Shown here piece by piece: positions 26,235-32,299 of a stretch of 32,299 nucleotides of DNA. Origin of the DNA: Treponema sp. (GTDB lineage: Bacteria > Spirochaetota > Spirochaetia > Treponematales > Breznakiellaceae). Under the pieces are notes generated by a model, which saw only the letters and a program-made list of their open reading frames with translations, was not told the origin of the DNA and did not search any database. A program made the position numbers and the translations under genes. The stretch spans positions 1-32,299 of the forward strand of contig JAITFY010000119.1 of the NCBI GenBank assembly GCA_031281025.1, read 5' to 3'. Numbering within the stretch: the first letter of the stretch is position 1; each line of letters begins with the position of its first letter.

Positions 26235-26935
26235 TTTAAATCCTCTGCAAACGTAATTTTTTTGTTTTTTGGATCACCGGGAATTACGGTAACCTTTCCG
26301 TAAAATCTGTCCCAAATTTCCGCATCATCAGTAAACTCTTCATCTGTAACATCTGCCGCTTTTTGGTGAGCATAAAAAATCTCCGGAAACTTAAAGGCTT
26401 GCGGCGTCTGCGCAAGACCAACCTTTGCACGTTTTAAATGATTGTTAACAAAAACTGCGATTCCTGTATTGTTAATTTCCTTGGGTGTATCTGTCATGGG
26501 AAGCAGAGGAATTACCGCATTGTGTTTTTTGACTTCTGCAATTAATTTTTTTATAAGCAAACTGCTTACCCATGGTCTTGCGCCATCGTGAATAAGTACA
26601 TAGCTGGGAGGGTGGTGTGCATCGCATTGATGCGAAAGAAATGACAGCGCGTTAAATACAGAAACACGGCGGGAATTTCCTCCGTTAACAAACATCAATT
26701 TAGGTTTTTGGGAAACCAGGATTTCTTGCGGCAGCGCTTTACGTGCATGCGCTTCTTCATTCTCTGAAACAGCAATAACAATTGTATCGATATAGGAAAC
26801 TTTACTAAAAGCAAAAACAGCTTCGCCTAAAACAGTCCTGGATGATGAGGCATCAAGATTTTGAAATTCTTTTTTTATCCCGCCCATACGTGATGACGAT
26901 CCTGCAGCCAGGATTATTGCAGCAATACTATTCAA
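26231..26935 (-). CDS. ispD: 2-C-methyl-D-erythritol 4-phosphate cytidylyltransferase
   Basis: This 234-residue enzyme of the non-mevalonate isoprenoid pathway attaches CMP to methylerythritol phosphate. The glycine-rich nucleotide loop AIILAAGSSSRMGG is at residues 6-19, with the following Lys/Glu-rich segment. VLIHDGARPWV holds the second signature, and PLLPMTDTPKE the substrate loop. The C-terminal FTDDAEIWDR and VIPGDPKNKKIT segments also fit. There is no IspF domain, so it is not the fused IspDF. The only good start is TTG at 26935, which overlaps the carD stop by 8 bp. The gene ends by overlapping the lipoprotein gene by 4 bp, so expression depends on carD transcription. Confidence 0.93.
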   Translation of the reverse strand: MNSIAAIILAAGSSSRMGGIKKEFQNLDASSSRTVLGEAVFAFSKVSYIDTIVIAVSENEEAHARKALPQEILVSQKPKLMFVNGGNSRRVSVFNALSFLSHQCDAHHPPSYVLIHDGARPWVSSLLIKKLIAEVKKHNAVIPLLPMTDTPKEINNTGIAVFVNNHLKRAKVGLAQTPQAFKFPEIFYAHQKAADVTDEEFTDDAEIWDRFYGKVTVIPGDPKNKKITFAEDLK

Positions 26936-27425
26936 GTTCCAACCGCGAAAAGATCATTTGCTGGATTTCGTCTTTTGTCTTACGAAGTGAAATGGAAGCT
27001 TCGTCTTCTAAAAGTTTCAATGCAGAATCGTACAGCTTGCGCTCCTGGATGGGGAGTTCTTTTACCTTGCTTCGATGGTATAAGGAACGTACAATGCTGG
27101 CGATATCCCTGATGCTGCCCTTTTTAAGGAGTTCAAGATTCATTTGATAACGCATTTTCCAGTCTGTGGGAATTGGGTCGTATTCCTCGCTGAGTAAATC
27201 AAGCGCTTTTGTCGCTTCATCTTTTGATACAGTTGGACGGATGCCAAGACTTATCGCTTTATCCACCGGAACCATTATTGTCATGTCGGTTACTTCAAGA
27301 TAGATAATATAATACGGGATTTTAGAGTCTTTAAATTTCTTTTGAACTATGGATTTTATTACCCCAACGCCCTGGCTTGGATACACAACTTTTTGATCAA
27401 CTAAAAAGGATTTGCTTTTACTCAT
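26928..27425 (-). CDS. carD: CarD/CdnL-family transcription regulator
   Basis: This 165-residue protein has an N-terminal CarD_CdnL/TRCF domain (about 1-62: VDQKVVYPSQGVGVIKSI, YYIIYLEVTDMTIMVPVDKA), which in characterised members binds the RNA polymerase beta subunit. A helical C-terminal domain (WKMRYQMNLELLKKGSIRDIASIVRSLYHR) contacts the upstream edge of the bubble. It should stabilise open complexes, typically at rRNA and housekeeping promoters. It heads the carD-ispD-lipoprotein-clpB operon, overlapping ispD by 8 bp. The ATG follows a -10 element by 7 nt and has no Shine-Dalgarno sequence. Confidence 0.95.
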   Translation of the reverse strand: MSKSKSFLVDQKVVYPSQGVGVIKSIVQKKFKDSKIPYYIIYLEVTDMTIMVPVDKAISLGIRPTVSKDEATKALDLLSEEYDPIPTDWKMRYQMNLELLKKGSIRDIASIVRSLYHRSKVKELPIQERKLYDSALKLLEDEASISLRKTKDEIQQMIFSRLELE

Positions 27426-27432
27426 TTAATCA

Positions 27433-27461
27433 ATAATACCACAAAACAAAAAAACAGTCGA
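27433..27461 (-). promoter_or_regulatory. Promoter of the carD-ispD-clpB operon
   Basis: On the minus strand TCGACT (27456-27461), a 17-nt spacer and TATTAT (27433-27438) precede the carD ATG (27425) by 7 nt. The -10 matches consensus at five of six positions. The promoter lies in the 49-bp gap after the glucosaminidase gene, so that gene and carD may also be read through together. Confidence 0.5.
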
Positions 27462-27474
27462 GACCTTGCGAGAG

Positions 27475-28101
27475 CTAATCTGCAAAGGAAAAATCATAAA
27501 GCCGTTGTAATATAGTTCTGATTTTATCAGCGTAAAGCCTGTCGGCAGCCCATGTTCCTGCAAGCCCTTCATATGTTGGAGCAACACCCCTGCGCACAAA
27601 CCTGAAACGCGGATTAACCAGCTCCCCGTTAAGAGGTTCAACACAACCGTAGGCTTTTAGGTGCTGAATTTGCGCACGCACACCAATTCGGGCATTTGGG
27701 AAAGAAAGACCCGGCTCTCCATTTCCAATCGCGCCAAGTCCTGCAAAGTTATTTTGTTCAGGTTTGACATCACCTCTAAAACTTAAAAAACCTGTTTCCA
27801 GAGTCATTTGAACAAAGGCGATATCATGATTTACTCCCTCAAAAGCGGCTTCTTCCGTGTAAATTATTGCCAACATCCGGGCATAACCGGCATCTACTCT
27901 TGGGTTATTCTGCAAAAGAAAAAACGCCAGATTTTCAGCGCTTATCATTCCCGCACTCATGATATATATGGGGGGGGCAGGTTTTTTAAGAACGACATTG
28001 GAGATTTCAGGGATTTCTGGCTTTTCAGGTTGAATTGTTGCACAGGAAATGGGCATTAAAATTATCAGAAATGCAAGTATTAGAGATGAAATTGTTTTCA
28101 T
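27475..28101 (-). CDS. Glucosaminidase-like (GH73-type) lipoprotein
   Basis: This 208-residue exported protein has a hydrophobic signal segment (5-18) ending PISC, so C20 is the likely lipidated cysteine under the loose spirochaetal lipobox. The domain from about 52 to the end resembles the mannosyl-glycoprotein endo-beta-N-acetylglucosaminidase/FlgJ-type peptidoglycan hydrolases: AFVQMTLETGF carries the probable catalytic Glu (E102), followed by QNNFAGLGAIG and the Ile/Tyr-rich C-terminus. It should cut peptidoglycan glycans at the cell surface. A run of eight C (coding strand) sits in codons 42-44. The start codon has no visible Shine-Dalgarno sequence. It is 49 bp from carD. Confidence 0.87.
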   Translation of the reverse strand: MKTISSLILAFLIILMPISCATIQPEKPEIPEISNVVLKKPAPPIYIMSAGMISAENLAFFLLQNNPRVDAGYARMLAIIYTEEAAFEGVNHDIAFVQMTLETGFLSFRGDVKPEQNNFAGLGAIGNGEPGLSFPNARIGVRAQIQHLKAYGCVEPLNGELVNPRFRFVRRGVAPTYEGLAGTWAADRLYADKIRTILQRLYDFSFAD

Positions 28102-28178
28102 GCTTTATTTTCGGCAAAAAAGTGAAAAAACTTTTTATTTCGGTCAAGCACCACGCATGCGCACACCCATATAAGGGT

Positions 28179-28856
28179 ATGAAAACAACACAAAATTTTT
28201 ACGATGTTCCGATTGAACAACGTCCGCGTGAAAAAATGCTTAACCGCGGGCCGGCATCCCTTTCCGATGGAGAGCTTTTGGCAATTTTATTGAACACCGG
28301 CATTAAAGGGAAAAATGTAAGAAAACTGGCAGTCGATTTACTTATGTTTTTGGATAAAAACAAAGATATCCCTCCCGTTACGGAAATTGCCAGATTGTCC
28401 GGTATTGGGCAGGCCAAAGCCTGTGCAGTTGCGGCAATGCTGGAATTTGGCAGAAGGCGTTATGGCACTTTTGCTGTCAGCGTTAGACATCCTTCTGATA
28501 TTTTTAATTTGGTACGGCATTATGCTGATCGCAAACAGGAAAGGTTTATCAGCCTTTCGCTGAACGGCGCTCATGAAGTACTGGCAGTAAGGGTTGTAAC
28601 CATTGGGCTTGTCAACAAAACGATCGTGCATCCACGTGAAGTTTTTGCAGACCTTATCCAGGACAGAGCTGCCGCTTTTTGCGTTGCGCATAATCATCCA
28701 TCCGGTAAACTGGTATGCTCACCGGAAGACGAAGAAATTACGGAGCGCCTCCAATCGGCAGCACAGCTGATGGGGATTCACTTTATGGACCATATCATTT
28801 TTACAGAAACCAATTGGTGGAGTTTTAAGGTAAATGGAAAATTAAAGGAGAAATAA
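28179..28856 (+). CDS. radC: RadC-family (JAB1/MPN) protein
   Basis: This 225-residue protein has an N-terminal helix-hairpin-helix-like segment (VTEIARLSGIGQAKACAVAAMLEFGRR, about 70-95) and a JAB/MPN domain. The JAMM metal site is intact: E in VHPREVF, H171 and H173 in AHNHPSG, and D184 in SPED. The domain suggests a metal-dependent peptidase or nuclease. The old name RadC does not prove a role in recombination. I start at 28179, at MKTTQNFYDVPIEQRPREK, the normal beginning of the family. The longer frame from 28035 runs opposite to the glucosaminidase gene and adds an unlikely lead. It is divergent from that gene and is followed 49 bp later by the PEGA gene. Confidence 0.9.
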   Translation: MKTTQNFYDVPIEQRPREKMLNRGPASLSDGELLAILLNTGIKGKNVRKLAVDLLMFLDKNKDIPPVTEIARLSGIGQAKACAVAAMLEFGRRRYGTFAVSVRHPSDIFNLVRHYADRKQERFISLSLNGAHEVLAVRVVTIGLVNKTIVHPREVFADLIQDRAAAFCVAHNHPSGKLVCSPEDEEITERLQSAAQLMGIHFMDHIIFTETNWWSFKVNGKLKEK

Positions 28857-28870
28857 TGCAATGTTGTAAT

Positions 28871-28899
28871 TTTACAAAAACTTTAATATATGCTAGAAT
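28871..28899 (+). promoter_or_regulatory. Promoter of the PEGA/barrel gene
   Basis: TTTACA (28871-28876), a 17-nt spacer and TAGAAT (28894-28899) precede the ATG at 28906 by 6 nt (AACAAA follows the -10). This is the clearest example of the leaderless layout: a good -35 and -10, no Shine-Dalgarno sequence and no room for a leader. Confidence 0.6.
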
Positions 28900-28905
28900 A
28901 ACAAA

Positions 28906-30555
28906 ATGATCAAGTTGCGGTTTGTTTTTACTTTAGTATTCCTCTGTATCTTTCCTTCGCTTGTTACAGGGCGGAATGTAAACGATATTATCGGAGATAA
29001 TTTTGAAGAAGTAACAGGTACGGGGCTTGAAGTCCATACCAATCCGCTGGGGGTAAGGGTTTTTATTGACGGAGTGTATCACGGACTTACTCCTTTTATT
29101 TTGGATAATATTGGAGCTGGGCCATACAATATAAGATTGACCAAAGAAGGATATAGAGATCGGAATCTTAGAGTGATATTATATAGTACAAGCCGGCTGA
29201 TTGTTTCCATCGAAATGCCAGAGCTGCGAGGAAATGCACAGGTTTCCGTTCTCAAAGCCGAAGGCAGCCCCGAGTCGCTTCCGTTTAATCCGCAAATTCA
29301 TACAAGCAGGCCCAGTACGCAAAGTGTACTGAATACGCATGACGGATTATCTCTTACAAATAATCAGGCAAATTTAAATCTGCCCATAGGTTATAATACA
29401 ATAAGAGTCCGCGCCTTTGGCTGGGAAGATGCTTCCATAAACCTAATGGTTGACCAATTTTTTACAGTTAATGCAGAAGTAACCATGGTACCTGCCGCTT
29501 TCAGGATTGGAAATGCAACACAGAGCCGAAGACGGTTTAATCCGTTAAACTCGAATAATTTAGGTTTAACGGAATACCGCTTTGAAGTTTCCGCTCCGGG
29601 AACAGGTACAATTACTATTTTGAACAACAAAGATGAAATTGTTTTTAGAAGAAACATCGGGGTTTTTAATACATGGCTCCAGCAGATAACATGGAATGGC
29701 AGAGATTCGTCGGGAAACCCCTTGCCGCAGGGAATTTATACAGTGCTGATAGAAACATCACCAATGGCAGCCATGCAGGAAGATGATCAAAACGAAACGG
29801 AAACATCGTTAAGACTGGAAACAGAAATAAATTATTCTGCCGCTATTATTCCACTGTCTGTGGACAGTGGGATTTCGGGACTTCTATTAACGCCGATGCC
29901 TCATGTACTTGCGCAGGGAAGCTTTCAATTTGATGCCGGTTTTTTTGTTGGAAATTTTTTATTGCCACAAAAGATAAATGAAAGCGGCGTTTTTGGTTTT
30001 CCGTTTTTGATCAACATGAGAGTAACACCGCTTGAAAAACTGGAATTGAATACGTCCTTTAACATCAATTCGTATCCAAACAAACAAACAAGCTCCGGGT
30101 TTTCCGGTTCTGCAAAATACCAAATAATTGATGGAAGCGATATCCCGTTATATTTGGCGGCAGGTATCTCTTATGCCTGGGCAGGTTACAACGGGGATTC
30201 TCCGTTGAGTCCGGGCCGTGGTTTTGGGCTGCATTCTCCTTTGTCGTATGAATTGACAAACCTGTCCATCGTTTTTTGTCCGGCTCTATTCTGGCACGGT
30301 CCCGAGGGGCTTACTCCTGCACTGTTACTTTCCACAGGCGTTTTGTACCGTGACAATTGGTATAATGCCGGCCTCTCTGCAAGATGCGAAATCGATTTTA
30401 GAGAGAATGCCGAAAGCCCCAAGTTCCTCACCGGAGCAGAACTCCATCTTTTTCCGCCGCCGTCAAATTTAGTTTTTTCGCTGCTTGGCGGAGTATGGGT
30501 ACAGGGAAAGCGCTTAGGGGGGTATGGAGGCTTGCGAATTGGAATTATCAATTAA
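28906..30555 (+). CDS. Secreted PEGA-domain protein with probable C-terminal beta-barrel
   Basis: This 549-residue exported protein has a signal segment (4-20, LVFLCIFPSLVTG). A PEGA domain follows (about 40-105: GLEVHTNPLGVRVFIDGVYHGLTPF and AGPYNIRLTKEGYRDR), a beta-sandwich type usually found on bacterial surfaces. A second all-beta segment (120-200) precedes a FlgD-like immunoglobulin fold (about 225-290, WNGRDSSGNPLPQGIYTVLIE). From about 325 to the end are alternating amphipathic strands (FQFDAGFFVGNFLLPQ, KLELNTSFNINSYP, AGISYAWAGYNG, AGLSARCEIDF), consistent with an outer-membrane beta-barrel. I suggest a membrane-spanning surface protein. Its partner is unknown. The stop overlaps convergent serS by 4 bp. 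Confidence 0.85.
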   Translation: MIKLRFVFTLVFLCIFPSLVTGRNVNDIIGDNFEEVTGTGLEVHTNPLGVRVFIDGVYHGLTPFILDNIGAGPYNIRLTKEGYRDRNLRVILYSTSRLIVSIEMPELRGNAQVSVLKAEGSPESLPFNPQIHTSRPSTQSVLNTHDGLSLTNNQANLNLPIGYNTIRVRAFGWEDASINLMVDQFFTVNAEVTMVPAAFRIGNATQSRRRFNPLNSNNLGLTEYRFEVSAPGTGTITILNNKDEIVFRRNIGVFNTWLQQITWNGRDSSGNPLPQGIYTVLIETSPMAAMQEDDQNETETSLRLETEINYSAAIIPLSVDSGISGLLLTPMPHVLAQGSFQFDAGFFVGNFLLPQKINESGVFGFPFLINMRVTPLEKLELNTSFNINSYPNKQTSSGFSGSAKYQIIDGSDIPLYLAAGISYAWAGYNGDSPLSPGRGFGLHSPLSYELTNLSIVFCPALFWHGPEGLTPALLLSTGVLYRDNWYNAGLSARCEIDFRENAESPKFLTGAELHLFPPPSNLVFSLLGGVWVQGKRLGGYGGLRIGIIN

Positions 30556-31832
30556 GGTTTCTTAATCACATCGAAGCCGCAGTATGATACCAGCGCACTT
30601 GGTATCCTTACCGAGCCGTCCGCCTGCTGGAAATTCTCCAGGATGGCAATGATGGCGCGGGAAACGGCAATCGCAGTTCCGTTGAGCATGTGTACGAATT
30701 TGTTTTTCCCATCAGAATGTTTAAAGCGGATGTTAAGACGGCGAGCCTGATAATCCGTGCAATTTGAAGTGGAAGTAACTTCACCCCAATCATTCCTTCC
30801 AGGCATCCAGGCTTCCAGGTCCCATTTGCGGTATGCGGGAGCGCCCAAATCGCCAGTGCAGGTGTCCACTACCCTAAAGGGAATTCCAAGCCCCTGGAAA
30901 ATTTCCTCCTCTATGGAACGCAATTCTTCGTGAAACCGGTCTGATTCTTCCGGCAGGCAGAAAACAAACATTTCAACTTTTGTAAATTGGTGGACACGGT
31001 ATAAACCTTTGGAAAACTGACCGGCAGCGCCTGCTTCACGCCGGAAACAGTGCGAAAGCCCCGCCATGCGCAGAGGGAGTTTTTCCTTTGGGATTATCGT
31101 ATTTGAATAGTAACCGCCCAAAGTGATTTCGGCAGTTCCAACAAGACAAGCGCCTTCGCCTTCCAGGGTATATACGTTGGATTCTTCTCCCCGCGGATTA
31201 AAACCAATACCTTCAAGAATTTCTTCACGGGCAATATCGGGAGTGATATATGGAGTAAAACCTTTTTTTTGTAAAATATCCAGCGCATAACGAATAAGGC
31301 CAAGCTCAAGAAAAACACCTTCATTTTTTAAATAATAAAACTTGGTGCCCGATACCTTTGTTGCAGAATCAAAATCTACGATGTCAAGGTTTAAACCAAG
31401 CTTTACATGGTCGGCAGGTTCAAAGTCAAATTTTGGCAGTTCCCCAACAATTTTTACTTCTTTGTTATCTTTATCTTCCTTGCCGACAGGAGCATCAGGA
31501 TGTGCCATGTTAGGTATCTTTCGCGCTTGAGTTAAAAGCTCCTCTTCTATAATGGAAAGTTCTGCTTCTGCGTTAGTAATTTTTTCTTTTAGTTTTTTTC
31601 CTTCTTCGATAAGAACATTACGCTCCTGTGCGGTCAACGTCTGCGCGGCCTTGCCTTTCATGTTTTCCGCATTTACGTTGCGTTTCTGCTGAAGTGATTG
31701 CAAATTGGTTGTAAGTTCGGTTCGTTTGTCGTAAAGGTTTGCTACTTCCTGTGCATCGGCTTTCATGAAACGGTTTGCGATATTCGTCTTTACCGCCTCA
31801 AGATTTTCCGTAATAAATTTATAGTCTAACAT
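30552..31832 (-). CDS. serS: Seryl-tRNA synthetase
   Basis: This 426-residue class II aminoacyl-tRNA synthetase charges tRNA-Ser. The N-terminal ~110 residues form the antiparallel coiled-coil arm that reads the long variable arm of tRNA-Ser (LTTNLQSLQQKRNVNAENM...). The catalytic domain has motif 2 (CFRREAGAAG...GLYRVHQFTKVEMF) and motif 3 (MLNGTAIAVSRAIIAILEN), plus the serine pocket segment GTAEITL. The length is normal. The ATG at 31832 has a -10 6 nt upstream and no ribosome site. It is convergent with the PEGA/barrel gene and divergent from the ThuA-like gene. Confidence 0.97.
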   Translation of the reverse strand: MLDYKFITENLEAVKTNIANRFMKADAQEVANLYDKRTELTTNLQSLQQKRNVNAENMKGKAAQTLTAQERNVLIEEGKKLKEKITNAEAELSIIEEELLTQARKIPNMAHPDAPVGKEDKDNKEVKIVGELPKFDFEPADHVKLGLNLDIVDFDSATKVSGTKFYYLKNEGVFLELGLIRYALDILQKKGFTPYITPDIAREEILEGIGFNPRGEESNVYTLEGEGACLVGTAEITLGGYYSNTIIPKEKLPLRMAGLSHCFRREAGAAGQFSKGLYRVHQFTKVEMFVFCLPEESDRFHEELRSIEEEIFQGLGIPFRVVDTCTGDLGAPAYRKWDLEAWMPGRNDWGEVTSTSNCTDYQARRLNIRFKHSDGKNKFVHMLNGTAIAVSRAIIAILENFQQADGSVRIPSALVSYCGFDVIKKP

Positions 31833-31838
31833 GATTTT

Positions 31839-31844
31839 AGTGTA
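31839..31844 (-). promoter_or_regulatory. -10 element of serS
   Basis: On the minus strand TACACT ends 6 nt before the serS ATG. Upstream, within the would-be -35/-10 spacer, lies a run of nine T (read on the minus strand) at 31847-31855, whose length could affect spacing. No convincing -35 is seen. Confidence 0.35.
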
Positions 31845-31889
31845 GCAAAAAAAAATGGAATAAACTAGTATGAAAAAATGAGGAATGGT

Positions 31890-32299
31890 ATGCGTATCTT
31901 ATTACTGTGTGATGATTATTATCATCCTGGAAAAACAGTGATTGATGGTATTGAGCCGCTGAAGGAACAAGGATTTCACTTTGATGTTATCATAGATGCT
32001 CGTGATTTTTCTTTGGAAATGTTAGATCGATATCCGGTGGTTTTTCTTTGCAAGATGGATGAGGGTTCTCAAACCGACAGGTCGCCGTGGAAAACGCATG
32101 AGGTTCAAGAAGCGTTTGTAAACTATGTGCAAAATGGAAACGCTCTTGTTGTGGTTCACAGCGGAATTGTTCCTGCGAAAGAAGAAGTTATGCTGGAAAA
32201 TTTAATAGGTTGCCGTTTTCTTGGCCATCCCAATCAATGTCCTGTGACTGTCCAGCCGGTAAAACCGCATCCTGTTACAGACGGCGTTGGCATTTTTTG
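31890..32299 (+). CDS. ThuA-like protein, 5' part (runs off the window)
   Basis: An open frame from 31890 reaches the window end without a stop (136 complete codons). It opens MRILLLCDDYYHPGK, with a strand-loop typical of glutamine-amidotransferase-like folds. It continues with VVFLCKMDE, an ALVVVHSGIV strand-turn and FLGHPNQCPVTVQPVKPHPVTDGV, which fit the ThuA-like domain seen in trehalose-utilisation proteins and some sugar operons. Its reaction is unknown. I choose 31890 because GAGG lies 6 nt upstream. An in-frame ATG at 31878 follows a TAGTAT -10 by 6 nt and is an alternative. It is divergent from serS. Confidence 0.78.
   Translation, partial: MRILLLCDDYYHPGKTVIDGIEPLKEQGFHFDVIIDARDFSLEMLDRYPVVFLCKMDEGSQTDRSPWKTHEVQEAFVNYVQNGNALVVVHSGIVPAKEEVMLENLIGCRFLGHPNQCPVTVQPVKPHPVTDGVGIF

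Overview
The window looks like chromosomal DNA from a spirochaete, most likely a Treponema or close relative. This is inferred from gene content and protein style, not from a database search. The pointers are a PEGA-domain envelope protein, a carD-ispD-lipoprotein-clpB operon, several lipoproteins with loose spirochaetal lipoboxes, an RlpA with a SPOR domain, and an MFS transporter fused to a HEAT-repeat tail. The flavodiiron protein suggests an anaerobe that meets oxygen or NO. Nearly all of the content is housekeeping or envelope function. I see no phage, insertion sequence or CRISPR array.

Layout: (1) 1-1260 is the end of an rRNA operon: 3' part of 23S, a structured spacer, 5S, then a broken second copy of the 5S 3' half interrupted by hairpins and ending in a T-tract. 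(2) 1259-1873 is a mazEF toxin-antitoxin pair on the minus strand, with a near-consensus promoter inside a perfect 11-bp inverted repeat. (3) 1897-9419 holds a four-module flavodiiron protein, then on the plus strand RlpA, an EamA transporter, the MFS-HEAT fusion and a MATE exporter. (4) 9539-15082 holds a class A penicillin-binding protein, convergent with an RNase II/R-type nuclease and a small sigma-70 family factor. (5) 15291-17993 holds an unrecognised protein coupled to a YciO-type protein, then a cardiolipin synthase. (6) 17996-20604 (minus) holds RtcB, tRNA-Gly(CCC), tRNA-Arg(CCT), an HD hydrolase and a lipoprotein rhodanese. (7) 20648-22738 is a cation/proton antiporter fused to a PTS EIIA domain. 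(8) 22744-28101 (minus) holds the tightly overlapped carD-ispD-lipoprotein-clpB operon and a glucosaminidase-like lipoprotein. (9) 28179-32299 holds RadC, the PEGA/barrel protein, SerS (minus) and the start of a ThuA-like gene.

How the genes work together: a large share serve the envelope (PBP, RlpA, glucosaminidase, cardiolipin synthase, PEGA/barrel protein, lipoproteins, transporters). A second group handles stress and RNA (ClpB, flavodiiron protein, RtcB, RNB nuclease, sigma factor, CarD, MazEF).

Two global traits stand out. First, at least ten genes have a recognisable -10 hexamer ending only 5-9 nt before the ATG and no Shine-Dalgarno sequence, which predicts leaderless or near-leaderless mRNAs. 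Second, all four convergent gene pairs end within 5 bp of each other or overlap, leaving no room for ordinary intergenic terminators.
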